Positions 40,601 through 55,600 of a stretch of 64,000 nt of DNA are shown one piece after another. Where the stretch lies: positions 12,631,501 to 12,695,500 of the forward strand of contig CM076267.1 of NCBI GenBank assembly GCA_038380795.1. Direction: 5' to 3'. Within the stretch, counting starts at the first letter, position 1; every line of letters starts with the position of its first letter. The notes beneath the pieces are model-generated. The model saw only the letters and a program-made list of their open reading frames with translations, was not told the DNA's origin and did no database searches. The DNA is from Pyrocephalus nanus (lineage: Eukaryota; Chordata; Aves; Passeriformes; Tyrannidae). The position numbers and the translations under genes are program-made.

Positions 40601-43600
40601 GAAGATTAAAAACTTACTGTGGATTTTTCTGGAGATGCAGGAACATCAAATGTTTCATTAATATGGTTATCCAGTTCTTGCTGTGAGTGTGAATGATGAA
40701 TTTGGTTCCAACTGTTCTTTTTAAATTGTTTGGGTGGTAACGCAGGAGGCTGCCCATCTATAGGAGTCTCTTGAGATCTAAAAACCAAAATAGAAGTATG
40801 AAGTGGAACAATCAAGAAATATTGACAGTTCTTTCAGGGTTCCAAATAAATTGAAAATGTTAGGAGAAACTCAAGAGTTTGAGAGATGAATATGTGTGTA
40901 TATTTTTAGAATCTTAAAAATGCAGTGTGACAGAATATACTGGAAGTGTATGTTTGGATATGTTACTGCTTTCTTCTTGACAAGCAACTGGACACAGAAT
41001 CAATAAGTTAATCTTTTACCCATGGCTATTTTAAAAAAAGGTTTTAGCACGCTTAACCCACTTAATGGTTAACCCACTTAATGGTTAACCCACTTTATAT
41101 TGGCATATTATAAAATTCACTGTATTTAAACCTTGCACACATGCTAAAAAAACCTTCTCCAAATTGATATGTCAATATGTTTTCCTCAGTAATAAAATAA
41201 ATAGTTTGCATTTTTAATTAATGCCTGTAATTTAAATCATAAACAGACACAGGGAGCATAATACAGTACTATCACACTACTTTTTGGCTTTAGATCTTAA
41301 AAATAGGGAAAAACAGGAGGGCAACTTGAATATACCTCAACTGCGCCCCTGAATTTATTGGAAAAGCCCATTAGAGATGACAGTGTTACCTTTTATTTTT
41401 TCAATTTAAAAGTACATGGATACATTGCAAGAGAACTCCGGCCTATTCCCCCTCTTGGACATATTCCCCTTTGAAATGGGCAGCTTTGAAACACTTGTAA
41501 AATCACATGCATTTCTTAGCTGAATTACAACACTATTACTGAAGTGAAATAGCAGGAAGCTCTACTTCTGATTTAGATCTGCAAGTACTCTATTCTAGAT
41601 TAATAAAAATGTTCACTGCATTTTTGTATAATACAGAGAATTTCTTTTATTAGTCCTTTTGGAATAAAAGCTTAACTGTATAATTTGTATTACATAAATA
41701 TATGATTCATCTTTCATTATATGGATTTATATTTAAGAATTAAGAACATTTGAAAAGGCTCAAAAGGGCAGCTACCTCAGAGTTCCCATTAACTTGGTTT
41801 GAATGCCAGTTTCTAAATACCAGCAAGGATACATGCCTTCCACCCCATTAAAAGGTGCTATTAAGTAATTTTACAGCTTAAAACAATAGCCCACTGATAC
41901 TGGTGGCAAACCCATGAACCACCGAGAATGAAGTTACAGGTTACAGCTAAATCTAAAGAAAATGCTATCACCAAAAATGGGTGTCTCTGGTTTTTCCACC
42001 CACACACCCACGGCCGCTTCCTTGAAGAACTGGTGCTCCTCCCTTGGCTAAGGCAGCTCACACCAAGTAACCAAAAATTCACTGACATTTTGGGCAAGCC
42101 TGAGTTCTCTGCTGGCTAAACAAAGTGAATTGGTTCATCACAGGGTCAACCACCATGTGGGGAGGAAGGGACACTCCCAGAGCACAAGCAGGACACTGCC
42201 CCTTTCATTCTCAGGAAGCTGCAGAGGTAACTCATCCCATAACCTCCCTCCAAAGCACAGGTCACCACTGAGCAGCCCTCCTGTGCTCACTGGTCTTGCC
42301 TCAGTGAACTTTTAGCAGGGCAAGACTCTCAGTATGAGACTGCACAACATTTCAAGTTGCTGCAAGTTAGAAAGCCTAAGTCACGTATCAAATTCCATAC
42401 CATGTAATTTGTCTCCACACAATTCAAGAAAAGCAGTTCCCAGGCACGGTTTAAAACAAAAACAAAAAAACTGAGCAAAATTGACTATAGTGATTTCAAA
42501 AAAAAAAGCATGAATCTCTTTCAAAAAGTATGAAAAACGCAAAATAGAACACTTCACTTTGAAAGACCACACATTTTCTGTTTCAGTTTAAACAAAATTA
42601 GTCAATATTCTCAGAAAACAAAACTGTTAACGTTTTTTGTCAGTGCATGAAAACAACACATTTGAAAAAATCCTAACTATTTTTCTCATTTTTTTTCTTA
42701 ATTTGAACTTTCAGAAAATACTTTTTTCATTGAGTGTTAAAAGAAAAAATAAAGTACTAATTATTCAGTCTAATGTCTCAAAAACCTCATGAACCTCATG
42801 TTCAAAACACACTAAGGAAGAAAAATAGTATTTCTTAACACTTTTCAATGCAAGTAACAGAAAAAAAAAGAGTACATTTTCAGGATAAGCAGCTTTTCTA
42901 AATTCATTTTTGTGGAGAGAAAAACATGGTGATTGTCAACATTTGCAAAACAAATCCTCAAGGCAGCTATAAACTACTCAGACATCGACTTACAAAGGTC
43001 ACCCAGAGATTTTTAGCTGCCTATGTATTCATTCATTCATGTCTGGCCAGTACAGATTATTCAGCCTTTTAAGTAAAGGGCAACATAGTTATGTATTTTC
43101 CTGCAAACAATTACTCCTGAGAGTTTTAAACTGAATAAAAACAGGAACAGAAAACAGGAGTAGAAGCACAAAAGAAGTGATTCTGATAAAAGTAAAAGAT
43201 GGATCTCATGTTTGACTTGATGTCTGTACATATATGTCAACAAACACAAATAAATTCCTACCGAACATACAAACTTATAGAAAAGATTTGAAAAGTTACT
43301 TAAATGAGCATTTTGCAAGCAGCGATGCAAGTACTGTAATATATTAGCATAATGAATTGTGAGAACTAACAATCAAGCCTTGGGCAAAAACTTCACTGCT
43401 TTGTATTTGCCCAGTCAGCTTTGAATTTCCTTATGAATGCTCAGACAATGGCAGTGAAAGCAGCCTATTTTGCAGGCAAAGCAGCTCTCTGTTACTGAAT
43501 TCAGCAATTTACATGATAATAAAATAACACACAACCCTGGCACTGACAAGCTTTGGGTATTTTTGTTACAGATATCCGGTCTGATCTTTTTAATATATTT

Positions 43601-46600
43601 AGCAAAAGTTTCAGACACACCCCCATAAATTTATTAAACTAAACACTTATCACGTGCTTGTGAATTTAAGGTTATAATTACCTTGGGGAACTACAAGCAT
43701 GTATCTCTCAGCTTTGAATAGCACATGCAGATGAAGAAAAGGTGTGCAATTAAAGCTTATATTAGCTAAGCTATAATATCCTCCTGAACTGCACAGAAAC
43801 TGCAGCTTCTTTTGCTATGTTGACTCCAAACTCAAAAAGATCACTAAACCTCCTGCCTATCAGGTTAGCCCCTCGGACTCTCTTACATACGTAAATTTGA
43901 CCAATAAATAAAAGTTTTCTACAAATTAGAAGATGGACTTCCCAATAATCTTTTCACTAAGAAAGATCAATTTTTTTAAGCAATAGCTTTTTGGACCAGA
44001 GAAAAGTATAACTTTAAATTATATAGCCTGTATGAACTTCATGTCTACTACTTTCCCTCATAAATCTCAAATCTTGAATCAGGAACATCACCTGAAACCT
44101 GCAGAAGACCCTAATGGGGTTCATATATATTTGACAGTCAATGTCTTCATTCTTAAAAATCTCTTATTCTAGATATCTATACAGGGAGATTAAATTTAAC
44201 TTTTAAGCTTCCAACAAGGAAAAAAAAAACATGACAAAACAAAACTCCCCTAAAAATTAGTGATGGAAGAGCAATCCTTCTTCTGCTTGGGCATAAGTAG
44301 TGCAAAATCATGAAACAGAACAGCCATAGTTGCACAGCTAATGTATGAAACCACTTCCCCTCTTTTTAAGACTCATTTCTATGGTGACTTACACAAGAAA
44401 TCAGGTAATAAATAAACAAACCCTAAGAACACTCAGGAAGTCTGTACAATTTAAGAGTAAAGGCATATGAATAAAAGAGAACATTTAAGAATTGTGCTTA
44501 TTTCACTTTATCGCTGCCATTCACTGAGTGTTTTTCATAAATTGACTTCAGTTGGAAATCTTGGAACAGAAGGAACCTGACCCTGTGTGGCCTTTGTACA
44601 ACAAAACTCTAATATGAGAAGAGACTCACAACTGTTCCAGTTTTGAGAGTGCCTTGACGTGAATAGGTTAAAAAACCCACCAAAAAAAGGAGATTTTATA
44701 TTATTAGGTCAAACCGCTATTATATAACCCTCAAAGTTGAATAACTAGCTGAGGGTGAAATTATAACTATTGTAGCCTATCATGAAAAGTGTCATGTGCT
44801 ATTTTACAAAACTTCAAAAATTTTTTATTCTATTTCCCTCCCCAAACTTACACATAGATGCTAAACTGAAAGTACAGTCCAAGCAAGGTTTTAAAATGTG
44901 TTTAAATACCTTCCCAGATTCATTTTTCTTGAGACACACCATTTGCTTATAAACATGTGATTATGTATGTGCTATTTTACAGTTCTCAAATGGTTTTGAA
45001 ACCATTTGCACAATTTCTCTGCTAAAGGAGCTTATACAACTTATGAGGGCACCTCTGGCATTGCATGTATAGCTATACATAAGAAGGTACAGTGGCAGTG
45101 AAAATAAGGTGTATATTGCATCTTTTTCCCCCAATTCCTCTGTACTCTAGACACAAGTTATTGAGTATTTCAAGGCTTTGAACAACTCAGCATTTGTTTG
45201 TCTTACTTCTGAACCTCACAGACAGTAACAGTTTTTATTTTGCCCACCATAGCAAAATAAGTTTACAGTATCAAGAATATTCAGCATAAATGGAAAAAGG
45301 AAAAATAAGCCTGTGACTGCCATCTTAAAAAAATAAAGATAAGCTCTATAACAACATACAAAACCATACTAGCAACCTCCAAATGCTGGGGTGCCAAAAG
45401 GTATCTTGGCTAAATAATTCGTAAAGCTCACTCATACTTCTGTGCCTTAACAAAAAGCAACTCTTCCAGACTTATATCACAAAACAACAGACTTCAATCT
45501 ATCAAATAAACCAACTTTCACTTCCACATCCAGACACTGATGGTCACATTACAGCAAACTCACAGCTTGAGTGGGTGGGGGTATTGAAATCCTGAACCTG
45601 GAGTATGTCAGATTTAAGTCTTCAGTTCTGTATCATTTAATTTTCACAGTAAGACCTACACTAGTACTGCCTAAACTACAGCCACCTTTTTATTACATTG
45701 CCTGGCTTTCCCTGACCCCAACATTTAACAGTAAATTCTTCAAGGCCAAGATTTCTGCCTTATTTTCAGAAGCCTTGCACGTTCCCAGACAGTAGCATGG
45801 AAAGAAGAGAACTTACGGTGATGTTTCCAGTATGATGCTGTTGGCCTGGGTGGAAGATGGAGATCTGTGATTTACAAACACTTCACTTGGGGATGTGTGA
45901 ACTACATGGTCCACTAAATGTCCAACTGATGAGGGTCGTATCCGGGCCCCTTCTTGAGTGAAGGCAGAGTTGCGACTAAGAGGGAAAGCAGAGCAGTGCA
46001 ACATGACAAGAATATTACTGTTAATCTACATTTCTGATACCACTCACTAGAAAAGAATGATAAAAAAATTATTTCCTCTCATTATAAGCTCATGTTCATA
46101 CACATATTTTTATTAACTTATTAAGTTATTAAATTAATTAAGGTTTCACTGAAACAATTATGTTGTCAGATGAACATGTTATATTTCATAATTTTATTTC
46201 TGAGAGTGTTCAAAAATTATTTTAATAAACACTAAATGTCTACTTTTAAATTTTATTTATTTATTTTTAATTATAGAAGCCCGAAAGCATTATGGTCCAA
46301 CCAACAGACTGACAGTCCAGTCAACAAGAATAAAAACGGATTCCCAAGAAGACAAATCCTAGCTCTGTTCACATCAGAACTTAACCTGAATTCATTAAGA
46401 TGAACATTTTATCCTCTGCATCTTCTCCTACAAGAATCATAATCTTTGCACTAAGAGTGTTGTCATTTTCCCATTTGAAAACCAGCACAGTGACACAGGC
46501 ACCTTAAAATTCTTTTAAAGATGCATGACTAAGTTTGTTATGCTTTAAGCATCATTATTACTCAATTTTTTCAGCAATTTTTAAATGCTACAGATATTTA

Positions 46601-49600
46601 CAACAATAATCTTGTGAATAATATGCTGCAATGCTGAAGAATCTTCAAATCTTCTGGTTTATACAATACAAAATTGGGTAATACCAATTCTTAAGCCAGT
46701 TTCAGCACACTGAGAAAACTGGTCACCTTCCAAAAGAAATCAACAATGCTTTTTCACCAGATATAAACATAAAACAGAAAGCTCTATCATGTGAACAGTG
46801 AACGTGGAAGGGAAATGCAGAAAAATTGAGAGGAATAAACCTGCAAGGATGCTCAATTAAGTAATTTCCTCCAATGTTTTAAGAAGTGATATTAAACCAA
46901 AATAAATTATTTTTAAAATATCACACAGATTTTATTATCAGGGTCTTTTTTTTAGCCAAATTAATAATATAGTTTTAACTGTGCTTGAGAAAACTTAAAC
47001 TCTCAAGTTTAGGGTAGTGATACATCTTCCATTTTTTTCTAGGTTGACTGAGAAGCACCTAAAATTCACCCCTAAATAATTTCTTTTACCTGAAGCTAAA
47101 TGTTCCAGAGAATCACTTGGCATAGAATTATTGAAGCTATTTGTCTCCATCAATCCTTTTATTACACAAGTAGGTCACTCACATTAGAGGCAGACAGTTA
47201 CTTCTAGGAAGAGATTTGGTGTTACTTACTGATTGGGGGTTCCAGGTGGAGACCGTGATGGCAGGCTCTGTGTTTCCAACCTATCATCAGACAGTGAGTT
47301 CCTACTCACTACTTCCCAGTCCATCCCACTCATTAATTTCCGTGCCAAGGGTTTACTGGGGGATCTAGAAGAAGAAAGTAAAATGACTAACCAAAAATTA
47401 CTTGATGTAAGAACAAAATTACACAAAATTCACCACAATTCAACTGATGTTCAATTGCAGGAAAGCAAATAATGTGTAAGACAGGAAATGTAATAATTCA
47501 ATGCTATATTTACACAGGCAGTTCTGTATTTTCTCCATCTATTGTACTTCAGTTCTTGTACTTTGAAAAGAATGCCAAAGAAATAGTCACAAACTACTGC
47601 TGGCTGTGAGAGAGGCAGGCAAGATGGAATATGAACTCACTAAACTTCCCTAAACTTCTAATACCTCAAAGACAGCCTGACTCAAACAGAACAATCACTG
47701 TGAGGTCTGAAAAACAAAAACAAACAAAAAAAACCCCTCTAAGTAACAAAACTATTTAGCCATCTCGGGAAAAACAAAGCAGTGAAAAAATTAGTCCAAA
47801 AAAACTTCCAAAGACTTTGAAGAACTGAAAGTGGGGAATTATCAACATGGCAACCGAGTTAACAAGTTTTGTTTACCCATCAAGAATTTCCTTAAGTGCT
47901 TTCTTCCAATGACCAATATTTGATCACTTGTAAGACAGATTAAAAAATCCTATTTAAACTTCTTTTTGAGTAAATGAACTTCATTTGGTTTTGTACCAGA
48001 AATTTCCTTCACGTTAAAGGTTATTATCACCAGTGTTTTCATACAAAAGGAACTGTATTTTCTACTTGCTGCCCTTTCTTGAAATTAGGGATATATTTGC
48101 TTCCCATTCACCAGTCATGCTAGGATGCCTACAATCTCCTGCTGTTTCTTTCACCTATTTCTTAAGCACAGATGAATCCATACTTGCAATCTCTCATGAA
48201 ATACTGTATTTCCCTTTTATACTGGAAATCATCAAAGGAATCATCCAGGAACTGCGGTTGCTTTTTTTCTCAGCATCACATTGGATGGTTCAGCCATCCT
48301 GCAACTAAACATACCCTGACTTTTGCTGTTTGTTTTCTTTTAAACTAGAATTCTTCAGCTAACAACAAAAAAAAAACTTCTAAACAATCCTTTTATGTCC
48401 TGTATATTTTGTGTTACCAAGTTTTTACTTTACTCCTACTACTTTGATGGTGCTCTATAGTTCAAATTTCTCCTCTATCATTACCCAACCCTCTCTTGTT
48501 CCAGTGATGCTTCAGTCCTTTGCGACATGATAATTTCATTTCCATTTGCCCTCATATTCTATCACTATACTCTCCAGGTTTGCACAATGAGGTGAAAACA
48601 TATTATTGTATCAGCAGTATAGCTCCATATACCCAGATCACAAAATAATTTCTGCCTTTACTGTCCTTGGAACACACGGTAACTGTTCTTTATCTTCATC
48701 ATTATCACCTTGCTCATTTACTGAAAGTGCAACTCCAGAAAGAAGGAACTTTGAGAAATTGAGGAACTACTTGCACACAAATTATATCTTCTGAAAACAA
48801 GAAACTTGGTTACAAATATGTTTTTGCTTCTGACAGAACTTAAAACTCAGTGCAAGCCACCACTTTGAGCAGATTGTTCTCAATATTATCAAAAATGTCT
48901 ACAACAATAACCAGCCAAGCATTACATTGAATAATCTCATGTGAATAACCTCACATGCAGAAATACATAAGATGGCAACACTGTTTGATACCGAAGGAGT
49001 GGTGATCTGTGTGTGGAGAGTTTATTTTTATTTTTACCTCACCAAGCAGTTCTGAACATGTATTGCATTCTGCTTTGCTGCTCTAAAGACTTACTAAATA
49101 ACAACTGACACATTTCAGGCAGTTAAGTGAGATGGGCTACTCTAAATACTACTGTTTCTGGTACTCCACCTGGGGAAAAATGTCTAATACTATATTGATA
49201 TTTGTAAAGAGGGAAAATATCAGCTATTTAATTCCTTGGGAGAAACATACCTGGTCTCTTAGCATGCTTCATGGCATTTAAGGAGTATTAATTTGATTCA
49301 AAAAGTAATTAGCTTGATATTGTCATTTAAACCAACATTCCAATTTTTATAATTTGCTTCAAATGTGAGCAACTCTAACCACGTAGGTATTTTTCTTCCC
49401 AAAAGCAGTTCTGAACAGGTAACCAGCAGAAGAAACCAGCAGAATTGACAGGTATGTCTGGTTCTATCCTTTCCCTATTCTCTTATCAGTCAGTGCCATG
49501 CTCAGCTGGACCCTTCTCACAGCAGGCTTGCAGTCAGTTACAGATCAGCACCAAGAGCCAGCTCCATCAAAGGGTGGATTCTACTAACCAAAGAACAGGA

Positions 49601-52600
49601 AAAATGCAGAGGACCATAATACATCCAATGCTGAATTAGGTAAGTATAGGACTGCAGGTACAGGATTTTGTGACAGACATGTAAAGGCAGCTATTCAACT
49701 TTATTTTCCTTCAGTGGAAAAGCAACAAGTGGTACACAGGAAAGTTAGTGATGAGCTTTTCTTTTTTTAACATGCAACAACAGTAAAAGTGCACCATCCT
49801 TGGCTGTATGAAACTAAATAAATTACATATAAGTATATAGGATGGGGGAAAAGTCCAAGTTTTCCCAAAAATTACCTTTTTGACTGCTTCAAAAAACCCC
49901 ACTAATTGTATCTTAAGTCACAGTTTGTAACTCCGTTTATGCAAACTTCCTCAATCTATACATCAAACGAACACAACTCTAAAATAAGCAAAGCATCACC
50001 TTCTTCCCTCTTGCAATACACAATGTCAATAAAACTCACCTTTTACTGTGGATAGGGTCTGATCTTTCAGAAATAATACCTTACTAGCATGATAAACTGC
50101 TGCAGCATTTATCAGCAAAAGTTTCTTTCGATTATTTTATTAACAGCTCTAACCTCAGAGTCCCACCCACTCTTGTTTGTTGCCTCAATTTCCTGTCTTT
50201 GCAGAAATTTCAAAGAAAAAATTACCACACTGCAGCACTGAACTTCTTAGTGCTGTGGCTTTTTGATTTTAGTTCTCCTGTAAACACATCTAAATCTAAC
50301 AATAAGTTATTTTTTAAATAACATTTAAGATATGCTGGGAAATATTGCTAAAAATTTATCCTGTATCACTAATTTCTTACAATTATAAAGTAATTTTCTC
50401 ATGTCAGAGTGCAGCTGAGGACATGAGAGGGAGGAAGTAAGATATAAAATACTTTGAAACGCTTTGATAAACGTTGAAATTCTAAATTCCACCTTTGCTC
50501 AGCCTGGATGCTTCTTCTGCACCCAGCACAGGGCACTGACAGGTAACAGAATAAGCCATTTTCAGATTTAATTTTTGGTGTATATGCAGCGACATGCCCC
50601 AAAAAGTTGGAAGCAGTCCCATCTATTTGAGCAGGGGCAGAAATGGAAAACTTTACCTGCCCCCCAAATCAAAAACAGCCTTCTGAGCTCTAATGGTACC
50701 AAAAATCCCCTCCACAACTGAGTAGCAGGGATGAAATTACATAATGCAACTAAAAAAATGCACGACATTATAATTAGCTCGGCTACAGCACACAAAAGCT
50801 TCTGAAGACAGAATTTGTTTGGCACCCCACAGCTGAAGGGCTAAATTTTTGGAGGACCTGAGAAAGAACAAGGGTGCTATTTGGGAATACAGGTGGGAAT
50901 CTTTAAAATCATTTTTGTCCCTAAAAGAAATATAACCTGGAGCCACAGTCTTGCTTTGTATTTTGACAAGGAGTACAGGGAACACATTTCTCAGCAAAAC
51001 TGGCAACTACTGCTTCAGACCAAGAGACTGACACTGTATACAAATCTGCAAGGAACATCACAAATGACATATGCAATTTTAAGCACCTCAGGAATTATTT
51101 AAATAACCTGAATAAGTGCATAGTTGAAGCAAGACTGAATTTTTAGAAACAATTTGAGATTGCAACTTAATGATAGGGAGTTTGCAAATACAAGTGACTG
51201 ACACCCACTCCCTGTCACACAATGCACACTAAGTACCTTCCCTCAGCCCCTGTGCAGACCAGCGGAACTGAACAGAGTATTTTGCAGTGCCCTTTAAGAA
51301 TTCTCTCAATTCATTACTTCATTGAACCTTTTTTATTCTTATTATCTACTTCTATTAAGTTTCTGAGAATTCTTACAGGGTTTTGTGGGTTGTGAATATC
51401 CTGCAACAAATGAGGCCAAGAGAACAGCTGTAATGAAAATAAAAAATCATCACCAAAACCTTAACAACTGCAGAAACAGTCTTCCAAATGCTGAATATGG
51501 TGCACAAAGATTAAGAAGATTAAGAAAACAGCATCTACATAATGTATCAAATTTATTACAGAATAGATCCTTCACAGTAATAATTCAATTTTTAAAAATT
51601 AAATGTACATGTTTCTATGATTTGGAAAAAAAATCCTTCGGCTAATTTTAAAGTAAAATCCTGAGGACAAACAGCTAAACCTGCTGACTGTAGGTGATAA
51701 TTACTTGTTTTATTCAAAAGGCTGTTAAGAAATTTTATTTCCATGTCTTGTGCTCTGTATCTGCATTCCACCAGACTAACTGATCATTACTTGTGGCAAT
51801 CACCATTTCCCAACTTAGAAAAAACAGATCACTCAAGTAGCATCTCAGTGGACCTTCTCAGTGTTATTTCTTACTATGAAATGATTCAAAGGTTTGCTTA
51901 GATAGTATGTGCTCAAATAAAGCAGTTCCTAATTAGATACTGTTAAGAAAACCGAGTATAAACCTGGATAACTCCACCAAAAAAACCTGAAACATTTCTT
52001 TTAGTCAATCCTAAATAAATCTGCTGATGTAATAGTAATAAAAGCAGCAATTATTTAAATTTGTTTTATGTGTCCACTTAATTCTCAAGAAAGACCTGAC
52101 TGTACCTGGTTTCATAACTAAAAGCAACCAACACCTGCAGAACTTCCAGGAGCAACCAAATCAAGCTCACTGCTTGAGAGCTTAAAAAGCTGTTCAACAC
52201 CACCATGACTTTGTCTGAGAAAGACACATCAAGAAAGAGAAAGACAAGTTCCAGGAACAAACCCCACATTTTACCTGGAAAATCTTAAAAAGCAGAATTC
52301 ATCCTCTGTATGACTACAAAAAGGCTAACATCTACTCAGCACTTCAACTGGAAATGCAAATGTTTAGAAGACAAAGAACTGAAGATCATGTTCTTAGATT
52401 AAACTTCTTGAACCACACAGTGTTCATGAAATGTTTTCTATTTCAAGCTTTTTCACTCTTGAAAAGACTAAAGGTCTTTAAAATTGAAAATGCATTAATT
52501 TCTCACTGTGATGAGGACAGAGGAAGAAGCAGCTGATTTATTAAAAGCCTTCCACGGTATATTTGTTAAAATATGCCATTAATTTCAGTTTGTTGATGTA

Positions 52601-55600
52601 CCCATATATACCTCAGACATTTATCAGCCATCAACATTTCTAGGAAACTCAAAATGTGTGGATGAATGTTCTGTTCTTGATTCAAAAAGCAACACTGGAA
52701 AATAAAATTACTGAGGATGAAAGAGCCAAGTATTTAATTAACTAAAGAAGGCCAAGAAGATTGATGAAAATCAGAGCAGTTGTAGCCACAGCTTTCCATT
52801 TTATTGACTTTATCAATTTTATCCAACTATATATGACAAAATACAAGTAAACCCAGCAGCACTTGTTTGGTTGAGCTGCAAAGGGAAGAGTGCCATCTAC
52901 TGCATAAGAGTTTCTGAAGTGATAAAAATACTCCTCAAAACCAAGTATCAGCTCTCCTCCACCCCAGTGACTTATGGGGAATTGTCAAGTTCAGAGTACA
53001 ACAAGAAAAATAGTTTTTAACTGATTCACAACTCTAATTTAGAGAAATGAAACTCAGCTGTCACAGCGTTGAGTCTCCTGAGTACTACAAAAGTTGCCCC
53101 AAGTAAAAATCTAACCAGATTCCCAAAGTAAATTAAATAGAGTAAAAAATAATTTTACACAGAAAAAATTGGTTTTATAAAATCCAGCTGCTGAACCAAC
53201 ATGTCACACCACTTCTGTGCCCCAGTCCTTCTGATACGGAGTTGCCTATCTGTGGTGTGGCCCAGCTAACAAACCAAATCATATTACAAGACACAGGGCA
53301 AAAGAAGAGGTGGTGTGGTTGGAGGGGTGGAGACAGAGCTGAAAATCAAGGCAGAATTCAGCAATGCTCTGAAAAACAGTTTGCAGGCTCTTGGAAAGGT
53401 TGCCGGGCTTATTACAGAAGTCTGCGAGCATAAAGTTGTTAAGGTTCCTTAAGAGGCAACTGTGCAAAGACATCTCTGATCTCAGAAGTAGAAGCATAAA
53501 AAAGGTCCATTGCATGCCCCCTCCACATAAAAATTATATTAATGATCAGAGCAGACTGCCTGATGGATGCAACAGCCATTTGATTTTTGAATGCTCTATC
53601 GTAATTTCTGAAGGAAGAACTAAAACCACGCCTTCATCATTTTATTGTAACCACTAAACTCCTCAGGAGTCTGAAACGCAATTATATAATATATTCTTGA
53701 TTAGCCAACTACCCCATGACCAAATACCCTCAAAAGCAGCTCACTCCCAGTCAACTTTTTCATGGAAAAATACCCCATTGCAGTGGACTGCAGTGATAAA
53801 GCTGTTCTCACCAAATAAGACACTCACTGTACCTTATTCTAAAGGAAATACACATGTAGATTGTTATTGCAGATAAAATATACCCATTAATTCAATATTT
53901 TATGGAGTATTTTAATAGCCAGAGACCATTCTTTCCAATAAAGACAGCACAAAAAGGGCTAGTGCCTGTAACAACAAATTAGGCAGAATGAAGGCTATTC
54001 TGATTTTCAAAGATATATAAAGGGGGAAATATTAAATATAAATTACTTACCTTGCAAATACCCTGTCTTTGTTTGCTCTTTCTTTACCATACTGAACAGA
54101 TTGGACCTCTGTTCTCCCACTGGAAAACAAAACAAAATGAAACTACTCAATCCACCACAATTAAAAAACAATTTCTTGTTTAAAACTGAACCATCTCAAC
54201 AGAAAAAGCCTAAATTCTGTTTTTAGTCATGCTTAAGCAATTGCACTAGCTTCAGTACACTGTAACCCTAGAAAGCATTTGATAGAAGTGTAGGTCCTGT
54301 TTCCAATTAATTTTAAGTGTAACAAAGCTACTTTTGCTTTTTATCTGAAGCGATAAGAAATTTCTCATTGGATCTTTGGATAACACTTAAGACTGTAACA
54401 TTTCCTGTTAGGGCCAGTATCAAAAACTTAAAGCATCTCCTCCATTTAAAGCATCTCCTCCATACTCCTAACCTACTCCCTGAATTGCTAATAACTTAGC
54501 TATTATTTAGTTCAGCAAAACATCACAAAGAAATCAAATGATAAGCACATCAGGATTGTATTCTTCTATGCAACTTGTCAAAATCAAGATGAGATCTTGG
54601 AACTTGCTGACTTTTCACATAAGACCAGATGTCTTGTGTCAAATCAAAGATTCTTTACAGTATTTAATCATTTCTCTTTTAGAAAAAAAATACAACTTTT
54701 TTTGAGTGTCTATCAGCAGTTAAGGATTGGTGACACAATACCAGCAACAGTCCTTCTTGCACCCAGTTCCTCATTATAACTTCAGATTAAGGCACAGAGT
54801 CCCTTACAGGGACATTTACACTACGAAATCAAAGAATAATTATGTATTTTTCACACTCATATTACAGAACTACTGTGAAGAGCTGAGAAACAGGCCAACT
54901 AAAATCTCACAAAATTCAGTGAAGGGAAATGCAAAGACCCACATCTGAGGAGGAACGAGTGGCTGGAAAGCAGGTTTACCCAACATGACTAAGACCACGC
55001 CTGGAACGCTGTGTGGACTTTCCAGGGTCCCGTAAGTCAAGCACAAGGCCACAAGGACTACTTAGAGTCTGGAGTATCTGATGTATTAGGAGAGGCCGAG
55101 AGAGCTGGGACTGTTCAGCCTCAGGGAGAGAAGGTTCAGGAGGATCAAATGAGTGTGTATAAACGCCCGAAGGGGAAAGTAAAAAACACAGCCAAATGCT
55201 TTTTAAGGGAGCCCAGAGACAGGACCAGAGGCAACAGGCACAGACAGAAATAAGAGGTATCCTACTTAATCAGGATCTGCAGCGAGGATGGGGCAACAAA
55301 ACAGCATCATCATAACCCACCAAAACAAAACGAAATTTTTACAGTGAAGACAGTCTAACACCAGACCAGGTTGCTCAGAGATGGTGCAGAGTTTCCCTCC
55401 CTAAGAGTAACCAAAATGATTCAGATTCAAAATCTTTATAGAAATTAAAAGATTGTCACTACAGCAACATTGAACCACATCTCAAATACTGTTCAGGATC
55501 ACAGAATGCCGTTTCTCAAATGGTTACTGTGAGTGCTGGTCAAAAACCAGATGCTATGAACAGTTAGCCACTGAATTACTTTCCTCTTCATACATTTATG

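Larger units (their letters stand above)
40778..45816 (-). other. PTPN4: PTPN4 intron 5-6
   Basis: The 5,039-bp intron, mostly AT-rich. It contains a 16-bp tandem repeat at 41053-41095, a perfect 10-bp-arm inverted repeat at 44987-45008 and a somewhat GC-richer patch at about 41990-42310. No CR1 was recognised. Confidence 0.9.
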
